The notes under the pieces are model-generated. The model searched no databases. It saw only the letters and a program-made list of their open reading frames with translations, and had not been told where the DNA came from. Positions 42,723-51,548 of a stretch of DNA of 64,000 nt are shown here, in pieces. The DNA is taken from contig JAVBJU010000001.1 of assembly GCA_031546825.1 (NCBI GenBank), positions 62,001 through 126,000 on the forward strand. Direction: 5' to 3'. The DNA is from Hohaiivirga sp031546825. Its GTDB lineage: Bacteria; Pseudomonadota; Alphaproteobacteria; Rhizobiales; Beijerinckiaceae. How positions within the stretch are numbered: the stretch's first letter is position 1; each line of letters begins with the position of its first letter. Made by a program: the position numbers and the translations under genes.

Positions 42723-44183
42723 ATGGGTTGCGAGTTGCTGGTGAGAATATCTGGGGTTCGGAAAGCGGGATTGAAGCAGGGCATGATGATGCTCATGCTG
42801 TGTCTGGTGGCGGCATGCTCCAGCTCGGACAAGCTCGCCCTGCCCGCCGATACGCCACGGACCTTCGGCCTTGAGAGCGAGAGCGCCCGCGATCATTCCC
42901 GGCTGGTTTCCGCCTTCGGCGGCGAATACCAGCACGCCCGCGCGGTGCGGATGCTGGAGGATATCGTGGCACGTCTCGTGCGCGCTTCAACCCAGCCCGA
43001 CCGCTCTTTCCAGATCACACTGCTCAACTCGCCCATCCCCAACGCCTTTGCCCTGCCCTCCAATCGGCTTTACGTGACGCGGGGCCTGTTGAGCATTGCC
43101 AATGACAGCTCCGAAATTGCGGCGGTGTTGTCGCACGAAATGGCGCATGTCACCCTGAACCATGCCGAGGCGCGCAGCGAATTGCAGGCCCGCTCATCGC
43201 TGGTCAACAGAATCAACGCCGAAGTGCTGCACGACCCGGTGGCTGGACGCATGGTGCGGCAGCGCTCCAAGGTTACCTTCGCCAGCTTCTCCCGCGCCCA
43301 GGAGATTGAGGCCGACGAGGTTGGCATCCAGACCCTCGCCGCCGCAGGCTTCGACCCTTACGGTGCAGCGCGTTTCCTCACGAACCTGAGCCGCGCGGCC
43401 AGTTCCGGCGGCAAGTCCAAATCATCACCCACCATGATGGCGACGCATCCGAGCACGGCGGACCGCATCCGCCGCGCACTCGATGTGGCCCAGAAGCTCG
43501 GCGTGGCGGAGGCCTCCCATGAGGCGGACCGCAATACCTATCTTTCCACCATTAACGGTATTGCCTTCGGCGACGACCCCACCGACGGCGTGGTGCGTGG
43601 ACGCCGCTTCATCCATGTGCGCTTCGGAGTAGCATTTGAAGCTCCGGAAGGTTTTGCGCTGGAAAACACCTCACGTGCCGTACTCGGCACGCCGAACACC
43701 GGCTCCTACAAGCTGCTGTTTGATGCGGTGGAGAGCCGCGAGGGGCAATCGCTTGAGGACGTGCTGCGCAATACCTGGAATGAGGCCATCGAGACCGAAT
43801 CGGTCACGAGCATTACGGTCAATGACCTGCCCGCCGCCATGGCATCCTCGCGCAGCGCGGAGTGGAATTTCCGCCTGGCTGCAGTACAGATTGGCCCCAC
43901 CGTCTTCCGCCTGATCATGGCGGCACCCAGCAATTCCGCCGATCTCGACCGCCTTTTCCGCCAAACCCTGAACACCGTGCGCCGGGTGGATGCCGAAGAA
44001 GCACGCAGCACAATGCCGCTGCATATCAGCGTGGTGACAGCCTCTTCCGGCGAAACCGCCGATACGCTTGCCGCCCGCATGGTGGTGCCAGACCGCCCGG
44101 TGGAGCGCTTCATCGCCCTCAACGGTCTTGGCAATGCCAATGCACTCCGCCCTGGAGAGAAATATAAGCTGATTTCCGAATGA
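42723..44183 (+). CDS. M48-family zinc metalloprotease lipoprotein with C-terminal LysM-like domain
   Basis: A periplasmic, membrane-anchored protease related to BepA/Oma1, thought to monitor outer-membrane protein assembly. The lipobox is VAACSSS; the zinc site HEMAHVTLNHAE and downstream EADEVGIQTLAAAGFDP (third ligand) are intact, at about residues 138-200. The last ~45 residues (GETADTLAARMVVP, RFIALNGLGNANALRPGEKY) look LysM-like, binding peptidoglycan. Start is uncertain: ATG 42723 gives an unusually long signal n-region and ATG 42783 a short one. A terminator follows. Confidence 0.9.
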   Translation: MGCELLVRISGVRKAGLKQGMMMLMLCLVAACSSSDKLALPADTPRTFGLESESARDHSRLVSAFGGEYQHARAVRMLEDIVARLVRASTQPDRSFQITLLNSPIPNAFALPSNRLYVTRGLLSIANDSSEIAAVLSHEMAHVTLNHAEARSELQARSSLVNRINAEVLHDPVAGRMVRQRSKVTFASFSRAQEIEADEVGIQTLAAAGFDPYGAARFLTNLSRAASSGGKSKSSPTMMATHPSTADRIRRALDVAQKLGVAEASHEADRNTYLSTINGIAFGDDPTDGVVRGRRFIHVRFGVAFEAPEGFALENTSRAVLGTPNTGSYKLLFDAVESREGQSLEDVLRNTWNEAIETESVTSITVNDLPAAMASSRSAEWNFRLAAVQIGPTVFRLIMAAPSNSADLDRLFRQTLNTVRRVDAEEARSTMPLHISVVTASSGETADTLAARMVVPDRPVERFIALNGLGNANALRPGEKYKLISE

Positions 44184-44200
44184 GAATTCAGGCCAAGCAA

Positions 44201-44233
44201 ACGCCCCGGGAAACTGGTTCGCGGGGCGTTTTT
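44201..44233 (+). terminator. Terminator after the M48 protease gene
   Basis: ACGCCCCG / CGGGGCGT stem with a 13-base loop, then four or five T residues, 17 bases after the stop. Confidence 0.88.
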
Positions 44234-44282
44234 CACATTAGATATATATGGGGCTATACGAATCTCTATAATTAAGCCCGGA

Positions 44283-45155
44283 TCACACGAACGCGCCTGC
44301 CGCCTTCGGATGGCGCTCCACCAGCACCCGGCGCAGCTTTTCCAGCGCCCGATTCTCGATCTGACGCACGCGCTCTTTTGAAATGCCGAGATTGTCGCCC
44401 AGCAGTTCGAGCGTCACCTGGTCTTCCTGCAAGCGCCGCGCCTGCAAAATGCGCAGTTCACGTTCATTGAGCACATCAAGCGCCTGCCCGAGCCAGCTCA
44501 CACGGCGCTCGCTGTCGATGACATCAGAGGCATTTTCGTCAGGCAACGGGCTGTTATCGATCAGAAATTCGATTCGCTCGGAACTTCCGCCCGAATCGCT
44601 GTCGATCATCGGCGCATTTAATGACGTGTCGGGAGCGGACAGGCGCGCATCCATGGTGGCCACATCTTGGTAAGAGACCCCGATGGCCCGCGCGATGGTA
44701 CGATGCGCCTCTTCGCCGATCAGCTCCTCATGCCCTTGCATCAACCGCGCCCTGAGACGTCGCAGATTGAAAAATAAGGTTTTCTGGGCAGAACTGGTGC
44801 CGCCACGGACGATGGACCAGTTGCGCAGAATGTAATCCTGGATCGACGCCCTGATCCACCAAGTGGCATAGGTAGAGAAACGCACCTCGCGGTCTGGTTC
44901 GAATCGGGCCGCAGCTTCAAGCAAGCCCACATGGCCTTCCTGCACCATATCGGCCATCGACAAGCCATAGTGGCGGAACTTCGATGCAATCGAGATGACC
45001 AGCCGCATATGCGCATAGGTCAACCTGTGCAGCGCCACTTCATCGTGATTGGTTCTCCAGTCTACAGCCAACTGGCGCTCTTCTTCGCGCTCCAGGAAAG
45101 GAGCGTCCATGGCTGCTCTGACAAACTGGCGTCTGACCCCTAATGCCTCGCCCAT
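44283..45155 (-). CDS. rpoH: RNA polymerase sigma-32-type factor (heat-shock sigma)
   Basis: A 290-residue sigma-70-family factor with region 2 (YAHMRLVISIASKFRHYGLS, MVQEGHVGLLEAAARFEPD, FSTYATWWIRASIQDYILRN), the RpoH box QKTLFFNLRRLRARL that marks heat-shock sigmas (about residue 137), and region 4 (LGDNLGISKERVRQIENRAL). The ATG at 45155 has a perfect GGAGG five bases upstream; the frame continues 66 codons further but is not conserved. Rhizobiales usually have two or more RpoH proteins; which one this is cannot be told. Divergent from the porin genes. Confidence 0.93.
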   Translation of the reverse strand: MGEALGVRRQFVRAAMDAPFLEREEERQLAVDWRTNHDEVALHRLTYAHMRLVISIASKFRHYGLSMADMVQEGHVGLLEAAARFEPDREVRFSTYATWWIRASIQDYILRNWSIVRGGTSSAQKTLFFNLRRLRARLMQGHEELIGEEAHRTIARAIGVSYQDVATMDARLSAPDTSLNAPMIDSDSGGSSERIEFLIDNSPLPDENASDVIDSERRVSWLGQALDVLNERELRILQARRLQEDQVTLELLGDNLGISKERVRQIENRALEKLRRVLVERHPKAAGAFV

Positions 45156-45588
45156 ACCAACCTCCACACGCAACGGTGTTTGCTTCAGGGAAACGGCTTG
45201 AGAGCAAGAAAGTTCAACAGAACAAAAGTCGAAAGAAGAAGATTTTCCACTGTGTGTCGTTTCGCACGTGGAAGCGGGACTTGTATGAAAAGCCGCTGCC
45301 AAAGCATTTTCCAACACCAGTTCCGAGGGCGACCGCACGGGTATGGTAAGCAATGTGTTAACGGCGGAACCCTTGGCCCTGCCTCTATATAATTCAATAC
45401 AACCGCCTGAAATATAACCTTTTTGGAGAGAGCTGCAGCTTGCGCCACGGCCAGCACCCGCCGCGCCGAAACAGCTTTTCGAAGTGGTACTGCACGAGGC
45501 TCTTCATTGTGACATTTTTGCACTACCAAAAGCCGATAAGCTCGGCTATCAACCTCGGGACAGTAAATTTCCCTCAAGGAGAAAATAT
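45156..45588. other. Divergent intergenic region between rpoH and the porin gene
   Basis: About 430 bases with no credible gene. It includes the rpoH promoter and, near its right end, a block GTGACATTTTTGCACTA at 45509-45525 repeated upstream of the second porin gene (see 46460). No heat-shock-type promoter (CTTGAA-like) is convincing. Confidence 0.55.
45509..45530 (+). promoter_or_regulatory. Conserved upstream block of porin gene 1
   Basis: GTGACATTTTTGCACTA followed by CAAA, 80 bases before the ATG; the same sequence recurs at 46460, 79 bases before the second paralogue. Duplication with fixed spacing suggests a promoter or regulator site retained by selection. Confidence 0.5.
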
Positions 45589-46362
45589 ATGAAACGCGTT
45601 ATCCTCTCTCTTCTCGCTGCTACCGCCATGACCGCTGCCGCTTCGGCTGCTGATCTGCCGCGTCGCGCTCAGCCGGCTTACATCGCTCCGGTGTTCACCT
45701 GGACCGGTTTCTACGCTGGTTTGAACGCTGGTTACGCCTTCAACGGCGACAGCGACCTCAAGAACGTCAACTACAACTACGGCCCGTTTGTTGGTAACTA
45801 CGGCAACAACTTCTTCAACAACCGCAAGACCACGGACGAAGGTTCGTTCACCGGCGGTGGTACCGTTGGTTACAACTACCAGATGGGCAGCTTTGTTCTC
45901 GGCCTCGAAGCCGACATCAACTACGCCAACGTCGAGAAGAAGTACTACGCCAGCTACGTCACCGCTTCTGGCTATACCTTTGACGAACTCAACGCCAAGA
46001 GCCGCACTGAGTGGTTCGGTACCGTTCGTCCGCGTCTCGGCTTCACCCCGGTTGACCGTCTGATGGTCTTCGTGACCGGTGGTCTCGCTTACGGCCAGGT
46101 CAAGACCTCTGGCGAGTATGTTGACCACTTCAACGGTTACTCCTTCGGTGGCAACAAGAGCGACACCCGCGTTGGTTGGACTGTCGGCGCTGGCGCAGAA
46201 TACGCCATCACCAACAACATCATCATCAAGGGCGAATACGCTTACGTCGACCTCGGCGAGAAGAACCGTCTCGTCCCCGGCTTCTACAACACGGAATCCT
46301 TCACCTGGAAGGATGCCACCAACTTCCACGTCGTCCGCGCTGGTGTGAACTACAAGTTCTAG
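45589..46362 (+). CDS. Omp25/Omp31-like outer-membrane beta-barrel protein (paralogue 1)
   Basis: A 257-residue outer-membrane protein with signal peptide MKRVILSLLAATAMTAAASA (cut at ASA-AD), an N-terminal WTGFYAGLNAGY strand typical of Omp25/Omp31 and related porin-like proteins, and a C-terminal FHVVRAGVNYKF strand ending in Phe, as for BAM substrates. About eight amphipathic strands are expected. AAGGAG precedes the ATG by seven bases. A perfect terminator follows. Tandem with the next gene. Confidence 0.92.
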   Translation: MKRVILSLLAATAMTAAASAADLPRRAQPAYIAPVFTWTGFYAGLNAGYAFNGDSDLKNVNYNYGPFVGNYGNNFFNNRKTTDEGSFTGGGTVGYNYQMGSFVLGLEADINYANVEKKYYASYVTASGYTFDELNAKSRTEWFGTVRPRLGFTPVDRLMVFVTGGLAYGQVKTSGEYVDHFNGYSFGGNKSDTRVGWTVGAGAEYAITNNIIIKGEYAYVDLGEKNRLVPGFYNTESFTWKDATNFHVVRAGVNYKF

Positions 46363-46390
46363 TCCACAGCGGAACCGTGAGGTTTCAGAG

Positions 46391-46424
46391 AGCTCGGCTG
46401 GGAAACCAGCCGGGCTTTTTTTTG
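46391..46424 (+). terminator. Terminator of porin gene 1
   Basis: AGCTCGGCTGG / CCAGCCGGGCT stem with a GAAA loop followed by nine or more T residues. The same terminator sequence follows the second paralogue. Confidence 0.93.
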
Positions 46425-46459
46425 TTCAATTTGTGCCTGACCGCAACGAAGTACCAAGC

Positions 46460-46480
46460 GTGACATTTTTGCACTATCAA
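46460..46480 (+). promoter_or_regulatory. Conserved upstream block of porin gene 2
   Basis: GTGACATTTTTGCACTA repeated from 45509 with the same distance to the start codon (79 bases here). Copy of a promoter or regulator-binding element. Confidence 0.5.
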
Positions 46481-46538
46481 ACGCCGGGAAGCTTCGCTAT
46501 TAGTTCAGAGACAAGAATTTCCCATTAGGAGAAAACAA

Positions 46539-47252
46539 ATGAAACGCATTGTCCTCTCTCTTTTCGCTGCTACCGCCATGACCGCTGCCGCTTCGGCTGC
46601 TGATCTGCCGCGTCGCGCTCAGCCGGCTTACATCGCTCCGGTGTTCACCTGGACCGGTTTCTACGCTGGTTTGAACGCTGGTTACGGCTTCTTCAACGAC
46701 GAGAACCTCGACGGCGTCTACTCGAACAACAAGAGCGAAGGCGGCTTCGTTGGTGGTGGTCAGTTTGGCTACAACTACCAGATGGGCTCGATCGTTCTCG
46801 GCCTCGAAGCCGACATTCAGTACGCAAGCCTGTCGCGTAAGGCTTTCGACAGCGCCTACACCCGTTATGGCTACGTCGATGGCGAATTCAAGAACGAAGT
46901 CAGCTGGTACGGCACCGTTCGTCCGCGTATCGGTTTCGTCCCGATGGACCGTCTGATGATCTTCGTGACCGGTGGTCTTGCTTACGGCCAGGTTGAGAAC
47001 TCTGTCAGCGTTGTCGCCCGCAACGGCAGCTACAATGCTCAAGAGTCCAAGGACGATACCCGCATTGGTTGGACCGTCGGCGCCGGTGCTGAATACGCCG
47101 TTACCAACAACATCACGGTTCGTGGCGAATACGCTTACGTCGACCTCGGCAGCAAGGACCAGGCTTTCTTCGCTGGCCGTGAGATCCCTGCCTACCTGTC
47201 GACCAACAACAACTTCCACGTTGTTCGCGCTGCTGTGAACTACAAGTTCTAG
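46539..47252 (+). CDS. Omp25/Omp31-like outer-membrane beta-barrel protein (paralogue 2)
   Basis: A 237-residue paralogue of the gene before it: signal peptide MKRIVLSLFAATAMTAAASA, the same first strand WTGFYAGLNAGYGF, and end FHVVRAAVNYKF. The first ~120 coding bases after the signal start are identical to paralogue 1, then the loops diverge strongly while strand motifs such as MGSIVLGLEADIQYA and MIFVTGGLAYGQV match. AGGAG precedes the ATG by seven bases. Confidence 0.92.
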   Translation: MKRIVLSLFAATAMTAAASAADLPRRAQPAYIAPVFTWTGFYAGLNAGYGFFNDENLDGVYSNNKSEGGFVGGGQFGYNYQMGSIVLGLEADIQYASLSRKAFDSAYTRYGYVDGEFKNEVSWYGTVRPRIGFVPMDRLMIFVTGGLAYGQVENSVSVVARNGSYNAQESKDDTRIGWTVGAGAEYAVTNNITVRGEYAYVDLGSKDQAFFAGREIPAYLSTNNNFHVVRAAVNYKF

Positions 47253-47280
47253 TCCACAGAGAAGCCGCAAGGTTTCAGAG

Positions 47281-47314
47281 AGCTCGGCTGGGAAACCAGC
47301 CGGGCTCTTTTTTT
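47281..47314 (+). terminator. Terminator of porin gene 2
   Basis: AGCTCGGCTGG / CCAGCCGGGCT stem, GAAA loop and seven T residues after one C; near-identical to the terminator at 46391. Confidence 0.92.
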
Positions 47315-47415
47315 ATGCGTATTGCACACCGCTCAGCGCCTATGCTTCATCCGTCCAATGGCTTTTCCCGCTTAGCCCCGCTAGGCTTGCGGTTCCTGAC
47401 ATATTCGGGGACGCC

Positions 47416-48162
47416 ATGCGGATTGCCTTCATCTCCGACATCCACGCCAACCGCGAGGCTTTCGAGGCAACGCTCGCAGCAGTGCAGCGCGCCCACGCCG
47501 ATCGTCTGGTACTGCTCGGCGATATCGTCGGCTATGGTGCCGATCCGCAATGGTGTGTTGAAAAGACAATGGCCCTGATGGACGAGGGTGCTGTGGTTCT
47601 GCGCGGCAATCATGATCAGGCAGTTCTCGAAAAGCTCATTCCGGTCTCCATGAACGCGGCGGCCCGCGCTGCCATCGAATGGACGCGCAACGAAATCAGC
47701 CCGCAGGCCCATGCCTTTTTGGCGAGCCTCCCCCATCTCGTCACGGAAGATGACCGGCTTTATGTCCATGCCAGTGCCCATCGGCCGGAGGAGTGGAACT
47801 ACATTCTCAGCACATCCAGCGCCGCAACCCATTTTCTAGCCTCCGAGGCGCGGCTCAGCTTCTGCGGGCATGTCCATGTCCCGATGCTCTATGGCATCTC
47901 CCCTCTTGGTAAGGTTATCCATTTTCCGGGCGTTGGTGCTGAACCGGTCCCGCTCCTCAGTCAGTACCGCTGGCTTGCGGTGTGCGGCGCTGTCGGGCAG
48001 CCGCGTGACGGCATCGCCAGTGCGGCTTTCACGATCTATGACACCGACCGCAACGAAATCGATTTCCGGCGCGCCCCCTACGATGTTGACACCGCCGCGC
48101 AGAAAATCCGCCGCGCCGGTCTGCCGGAGTTTTTGGCCACCCGCCTCCTTGAAGGACGATGA
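47416..48162 (+). CDS. Calcineurin-like metallophosphoesterase (YfcE/ApaH-like)
   Basis: A 248-residue enzyme with metal blocks ISDIHANREAFEATL (residue ~7), LLGDIVGYGADP (~37), RGNHDQAVLE (~66), VHASAHRPEEW (~115) and FCGHVHVPMLYG (~145). The DIHAN and GNHDQ forms are those of PrpA/PP1-like and YfcE-like phosphatases, which include protein phosphatases. It ends overlapping the ATG of the kinase region (stop TGA at 48160-48162), so the two are co-expressed. A direct role as phosphatase for the kinase is an attractive but unproven inference. Confidence 0.87.
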   Translation: MRIAFISDIHANREAFEATLAAVQRAHADRLVLLGDIVGYGADPQWCVEKTMALMDEGAVVLRGNHDQAVLEKLIPVSMNAAARAAIEWTRNEISPQAHAFLASLPHLVTEDDRLYVHASAHRPEEWNYILSTSSAATHFLASEARLSFCGHVHVPMLYGISPLGKVIHFPGVGAEPVPLLSQYRWLAVCGAVGQPRDGIASAAFTIYDTDRNEIDFRRAPYDVDTAAQKIRRAGLPEFLATRLLEGR

Positions 48163-48164
48163 TC

Positions 48165-49571
48165 ATGCCGCAGCCCCCTGTTAAAAACGGCGATGTCATT
48201 GACGATTTCGTGGTGAATGACCTCGTTTACAGCCGGGGCATGGCGCATCTGTGGAGCGTAACGCATCCCGATATCGATATCCCGCTGCTGATGAAAGTAC
48301 CGATGATCGGCGAGGGTGATGATCCAGCATCCATTGTCGGTTTCGAAATGGAGCAAATGATCATGCCGCGCCTCGTTGGCCCGCATGTCCCGCGCTTCTT
48401 CGCTAACGGCGACTTCTCGGTCTTGCCTTATATCGTCATGGAATGGGTTCAAGGCCCTACGCTGTTTCCGCTGCTCGAGGAATTGCCGCTTGCGCCGGAC
48501 AAGGTCATCGATATCGGCATTAAAATTGCGGTGGCGCTCGATGCCTTGCACCGCCAGAATGTGGTGCATCTCGATGTGAAGCCCTCCAACGTGCTCCTGC
48601 GCGCCACGGGCGAAGCTGTGCTGATTGATTATGGCCTCGCCCATCACAACGGCCTTCCCGACCTGATGCAGGAGCAGTTTCATCTGCCCTATGGCACAGC
48701 GCCTTATATGGCACCGGAACAACTCATCGGCATCCGCTCCGATCACCGCTCCGATCTGTTTGCGCTTGGCGTCCTGATGTATTTTTTTGCCACTGGAGTG
48801 CGCCCGTTTGGCAACCCGGAACGGCTCAAAACCATGAAGCGCCGCCTGTGGCGCGACCCGATACCGCCGCGCGCACTGAACATTGCAATTTCCGAGGCGT
48901 TGCAGGAAGTCATTCTGCATTGCCTCGAAGTGGACCCGGCATCACGCTATCCCGCAGCCGCCCAGGTGGCGTTTGACCTGCGCAATCTGTCGGAAGTCAC
49001 CCTCACCGCCCGCGCCCGCAAGATGGAACAGGATAATTGGGGTGAAGCACTTTACCGACGCTTCCACCCGGTGCCGATCAAACCCATGCGGGGCAATACG
49101 ACGGAAACGCAACGCGCCGACGCACCCATCATCGTGGCGGCCATTGACCTGCGGGATGACTCGCGCGATCTCGCCGAATCCCTGCGCCGCTCCGTCACCC
49201 GCATCCGCAACAGCCTGCCGGACGCGCGCATCGCCTGTATCAATGTTCTGAAGATCAATCGCCTCGCCCTCGACACCGCCCTCGACGAGAGCGGTCGCAA
49301 CAAACACGTGATGAGGCTTGCGGAATTGCGGGCCTGGGCCGAGCCGCTGCACGCGGAAGAAGGCGGCATCACCTTCCATGTTCTGGAAGCGATCTCACCG
49401 GCTGAGGCGATTCTCACCTATGCCCGCACCAATTATGTCGACCACATCGTCATGGGTGCGCGCGCCGAATCAACAATACGTTCCATGCTCGGCAGTGTGT
49501 CCGGTGCGGTGGCCGCCCACGCCCCCTGCTCGGTAACAGTGGTTCGCAATCGCACGCGCCGGGAAGAATAA
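48165..49571 (+). CDS. Fusion of Ser/Thr protein kinase and universal stress protein
   Basis: A 468-residue two-domain protein. Residues ~15-285 are a eukaryotic-type kinase: nucleotide lysine in LLMKVP, catalytic loop HRQNVVHLDVKPSNVLL, metal site LIDYGLAHH (DYG instead of DFG), and activation segment end MAPEQLIG with SDLFALGVLMYFFATG. Residues ~310-468 are a UspA-type domain (PIIVAAIDLRDDS, NYVDHIVMGARAEST, GSVSGAVAAHAPCSVTVV). GAAGGA lies eight bases before the ATG at 48165; an ATG two codons earlier overlaps the phosphoesterase stop but is too close to it. The glycine-rich loop is degenerate. Such fusions occur in Brucella relatives. Confidence 0.9.
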   Translation: MPQPPVKNGDVIDDFVVNDLVYSRGMAHLWSVTHPDIDIPLLMKVPMIGEGDDPASIVGFEMEQMIMPRLVGPHVPRFFANGDFSVLPYIVMEWVQGPTLFPLLEELPLAPDKVIDIGIKIAVALDALHRQNVVHLDVKPSNVLLRATGEAVLIDYGLAHHNGLPDLMQEQFHLPYGTAPYMAPEQLIGIRSDHRSDLFALGVLMYFFATGVRPFGNPERLKTMKRRLWRDPIPPRALNIAISEALQEVILHCLEVDPASRYPAAAQVAFDLRNLSEVTLTARARKMEQDNWGEALYRRFHPVPIKPMRGNTTETQRADAPIIVAAIDLRDDSRDLAESLRRSVTRIRNSLPDARIACINVLKINRLALDTALDESGRNKHVMRLAELRAWAEPLHAEEGGITFHVLEAISPAEAILTYARTNYVDHIVMGARAESTIRSMLGSVSGAVAAHAPCSVTVVRNRTRREE

Positions 49572-49572
49572 T

Positions 49573-49613
49573 AAAAAACACCGCTCACCCGGACTTTTGC
49601 CGGATGAGCGGTG
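49573..49613 (-). terminator. Terminator of the cysteine-repeat protein gene
   Basis: CACCGCTCA.CCGG / CCGG.TGAGCGGTG hairpin; on the minus strand six T residues follow. It lies 30 bases past the stop codon of the minus-strand gene 49643-50131 and only 2 bases past the convergent kinase stop. Confidence 0.88.
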
Positions 49614-49642
49614 CCAAAATCAAAAGCAGCTAGCTTTGGATA

Positions 49643-50131
49643 TTAGCCGCCAGCCTTGAGGCTGCTGTTGCAGAGGCTGTAGTAACCGCCGCCCTTCTGG
49701 ATCCACTTGAGGCCGTTCAGCGCATTCTTGGCCTTGGCTTCGTTATAAGCGTCGAGGCAGGTGTGCATCCGGGCCTTGCCAGCGGTTTCCGTGGCGTACT
49801 TCGACGACACGGCGCGGGGGAAGGTCATGCCAGCGGGAGCGGCCATGGTCGGAGCTGCTGGCTCCTTGACGGTTTCCTTCACGGCGGCGGCAGCGGGCTT
49901 TGCTGCGGCGGCAGGAGCCGCTGCGGCACCGGCGGCGGCATCGGAACCGCATTCCTTGGCGCGGAAGTCATTCCACTTCATGCCAGCGAGCGAACCAGCC
50001 GACTGGGCGGCCTTATACTTGACGCTGCATTCCTGCATGGTCAGGGCGTGCGCGGGCTGCGCCTGTCCGGCCAGAAGGATTGCAGAAAAAGCGAGCGCGG
50101 CGGCCCCCGCGAAAGTCACATGTTTTGCCAT
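49643..50131 (-). CDS. Secreted protein with two cysteine-pair repeats
   Basis: A 162-residue secreted protein with signal peptide (VTFAGAAALAFSAILLAGQA, cut before or after QPAHA). The mature part has two similar modules: MQECSVKYKAAQSAGSLAGM with KWNDFRAKEC, and MHTCLDAYNEAKAKNALNGL with KWIQKGGGYYSLC, joined by a long Ala/Pro/Lys-rich linker (residues ~65-105). Each module has one disulfide's worth of cysteines around an AxxxxG(x)LxGxKW motif. Not a family I can name. Its terminator is the hairpin at 49573. Confidence 0.75.
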   Translation of the reverse strand: MAKHVTFAGAAALAFSAILLAGQAQPAHALTMQECSVKYKAAQSAGSLAGMKWNDFRAKECGSDAAAGAAAAPAAAAKPAAAAVKETVKEPAAPTMAAPAGMTFPRAVSSKYATETAGKARMHTCLDAYNEAKAKNALNGLKWIQKGGGYYSLCNSSLKAGG

Positions 50132-50405
50132 CGGGTTAATCCTCTTTTACTGGTCGCAAATGACCAAACGCGCGACCGGAAGGTGAAGCCAAACGACCTC
50201 GATTCTATCTCCGAATAACGCTTCCCATAGAATAGTGTTCCGACCGGACTGCTACAATAGGCGGACCGAACTCAGCAACCTTATTTTTCCACTCGTGCGG
50301 CCATCCGCTCGAAAGACATTGCGAAACCAGAGAAACAGGCGCAATTTGCTGGCTCGATTCGAACGCAGGTCACGGCTCTACCACAGGCCTCTTCCAGGCA
50401 AACCA

Positions 50406-51533
50406 ATGAATAAGCAAAAACTGGAACAACACGCCACGCGCATGGCTTTTCTGATTGCCGGGTTGGCGACGGCGGCATGGGCTCCGCTGGTCCCCTATGC
50501 CCAGACGCGGATCGGCATTGAAGAAGGCACGCTCGGCCTGCTGCTCCTGTGCCTCGGTGCGGGCTCGATCATCGCCATGCCTGCGGCGGGCATTGCAGCG
50601 GCCCGCTATGGCTGCCGCAAGCTCATTATAATGGCAACAATCGTGTTGTGCGTCGCCCTGCCTTGGCTGGCGGTTTCCTCCTCTCTTCTGGGCATGGCGC
50701 TCGGCTTGCTGATCTTCGGCGCGGCCATCGGCACCATTGATGTGGTCATCAATCTCCAGGCCATTCTCGTGGAAAAGCAGGCGGGCCGCATGATGATGTC
50801 CGGCTTCCATGGATTGTTCAGCCTCGGCGGTGTGGTGGGCGCGGCGGGCGTGAGCCTGGCGCTCAGCTTGGGATTGTCGCCACTCGGGGCAACGCTCATT
50901 GCCTGTGCCGTCATGCTGGCCCTGCTCATCGCGCTTGGCCGCCATCTGCTGGCACACGGCTCCGAGCAGCGTGGGCCGATTTTTGTGATGCCGCACGGCC
51001 TCATTTTCCTCGTCGGCCTGATGTGCTTCATCTGCTTTCTGGCGGAAGGCGCGATGCTTGATTGGAGCGCGGTGTTCCTCACCACGGTGCGCGGAGTTGA
51101 CCCGGCCACCGCCGGTCTCGGCTATGCCGCCTTCGCCACCACCATGACCATTGGCCGTCTCACGGGGGACACCATCGTGCGCGTTCTCGGCGGCACTACG
51201 GTCATTATTGCCGGGAGCATCTGCGCGGCCACAGGCCTGATTGCTGCAGTCGTTTTACCCAACCCGGCCATGGCCTTCATCGGCTTCGCCCTGATCGGCA
51301 TCGGTGCATCGAACATTGTGCCCGTGCTCTATTCCGCCGCTGGGCGCCAGCACGCTATGCCGCCGCATCTGGCCATCGCCGCCGTCACCATGCTTGGCTA
51401 TTCAGGCATCTTGTCAGGCCCCGCGCTAATCGGCTTTGTTGCCCACGCCGCCAGCCTGCCGATCGCATTTCTCGGCATTGCGATGCTGATGCTGCTGCTC
51501 GGGGCGTGTGGGCGCATGATACGCACGAATTAG
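50406..51533 (+). CDS. MFS transporter
   Basis: A 375-residue major facilitator with about twelve hydrophobic segments. It resembles the YbjJ/sugar-porter-like branch: GLATAAWAPLVPYAQTRIGI with GTLGLLLLCLGAGSI, the A-type motif region AAGIAAARYGCRKLI, a conserved GFHGLFSLGGVVGAAGVSLA near residue 135, and LDWSAVFLTTVRGVDPATAG mid-protein. Substrate unknown. CAGG lies 6-8 bases before the ATG at 50406; the upstream extension is spurious. Confidence 0.9.
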   Translation: MNKQKLEQHATRMAFLIAGLATAAWAPLVPYAQTRIGIEEGTLGLLLLCLGAGSIIAMPAAGIAAARYGCRKLIIMATIVLCVALPWLAVSSSLLGMALGLLIFGAAIGTIDVVINLQAILVEKQAGRMMMSGFHGLFSLGGVVGAAGVSLALSLGLSPLGATLIACAVMLALLIALGRHLLAHGSEQRGPIFVMPHGLIFLVGLMCFICFLAEGAMLDWSAVFLTTVRGVDPATAGLGYAAFATTMTIGRLTGDTIVRVLGGTTVIIAGSICAATGLIAAVVLPNPAMAFIGFALIGIGASNIVPVLYSAAGRQHAMPPHLAIAAVTMLGYSGILSGPALIGFVAHAASLPIAFLGIAMLMLLLGACGRMIRTN

Positions 51534-51548
51534 CATTTACATGCGCGC

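Noticed and set aside
45156..45577. Antisense frames upstream of the porin gene (up to 130 codons)
   Set aside because: Composition and motifs are not protein-like; RpoH starts at 45155 with a perfect ribosome site.
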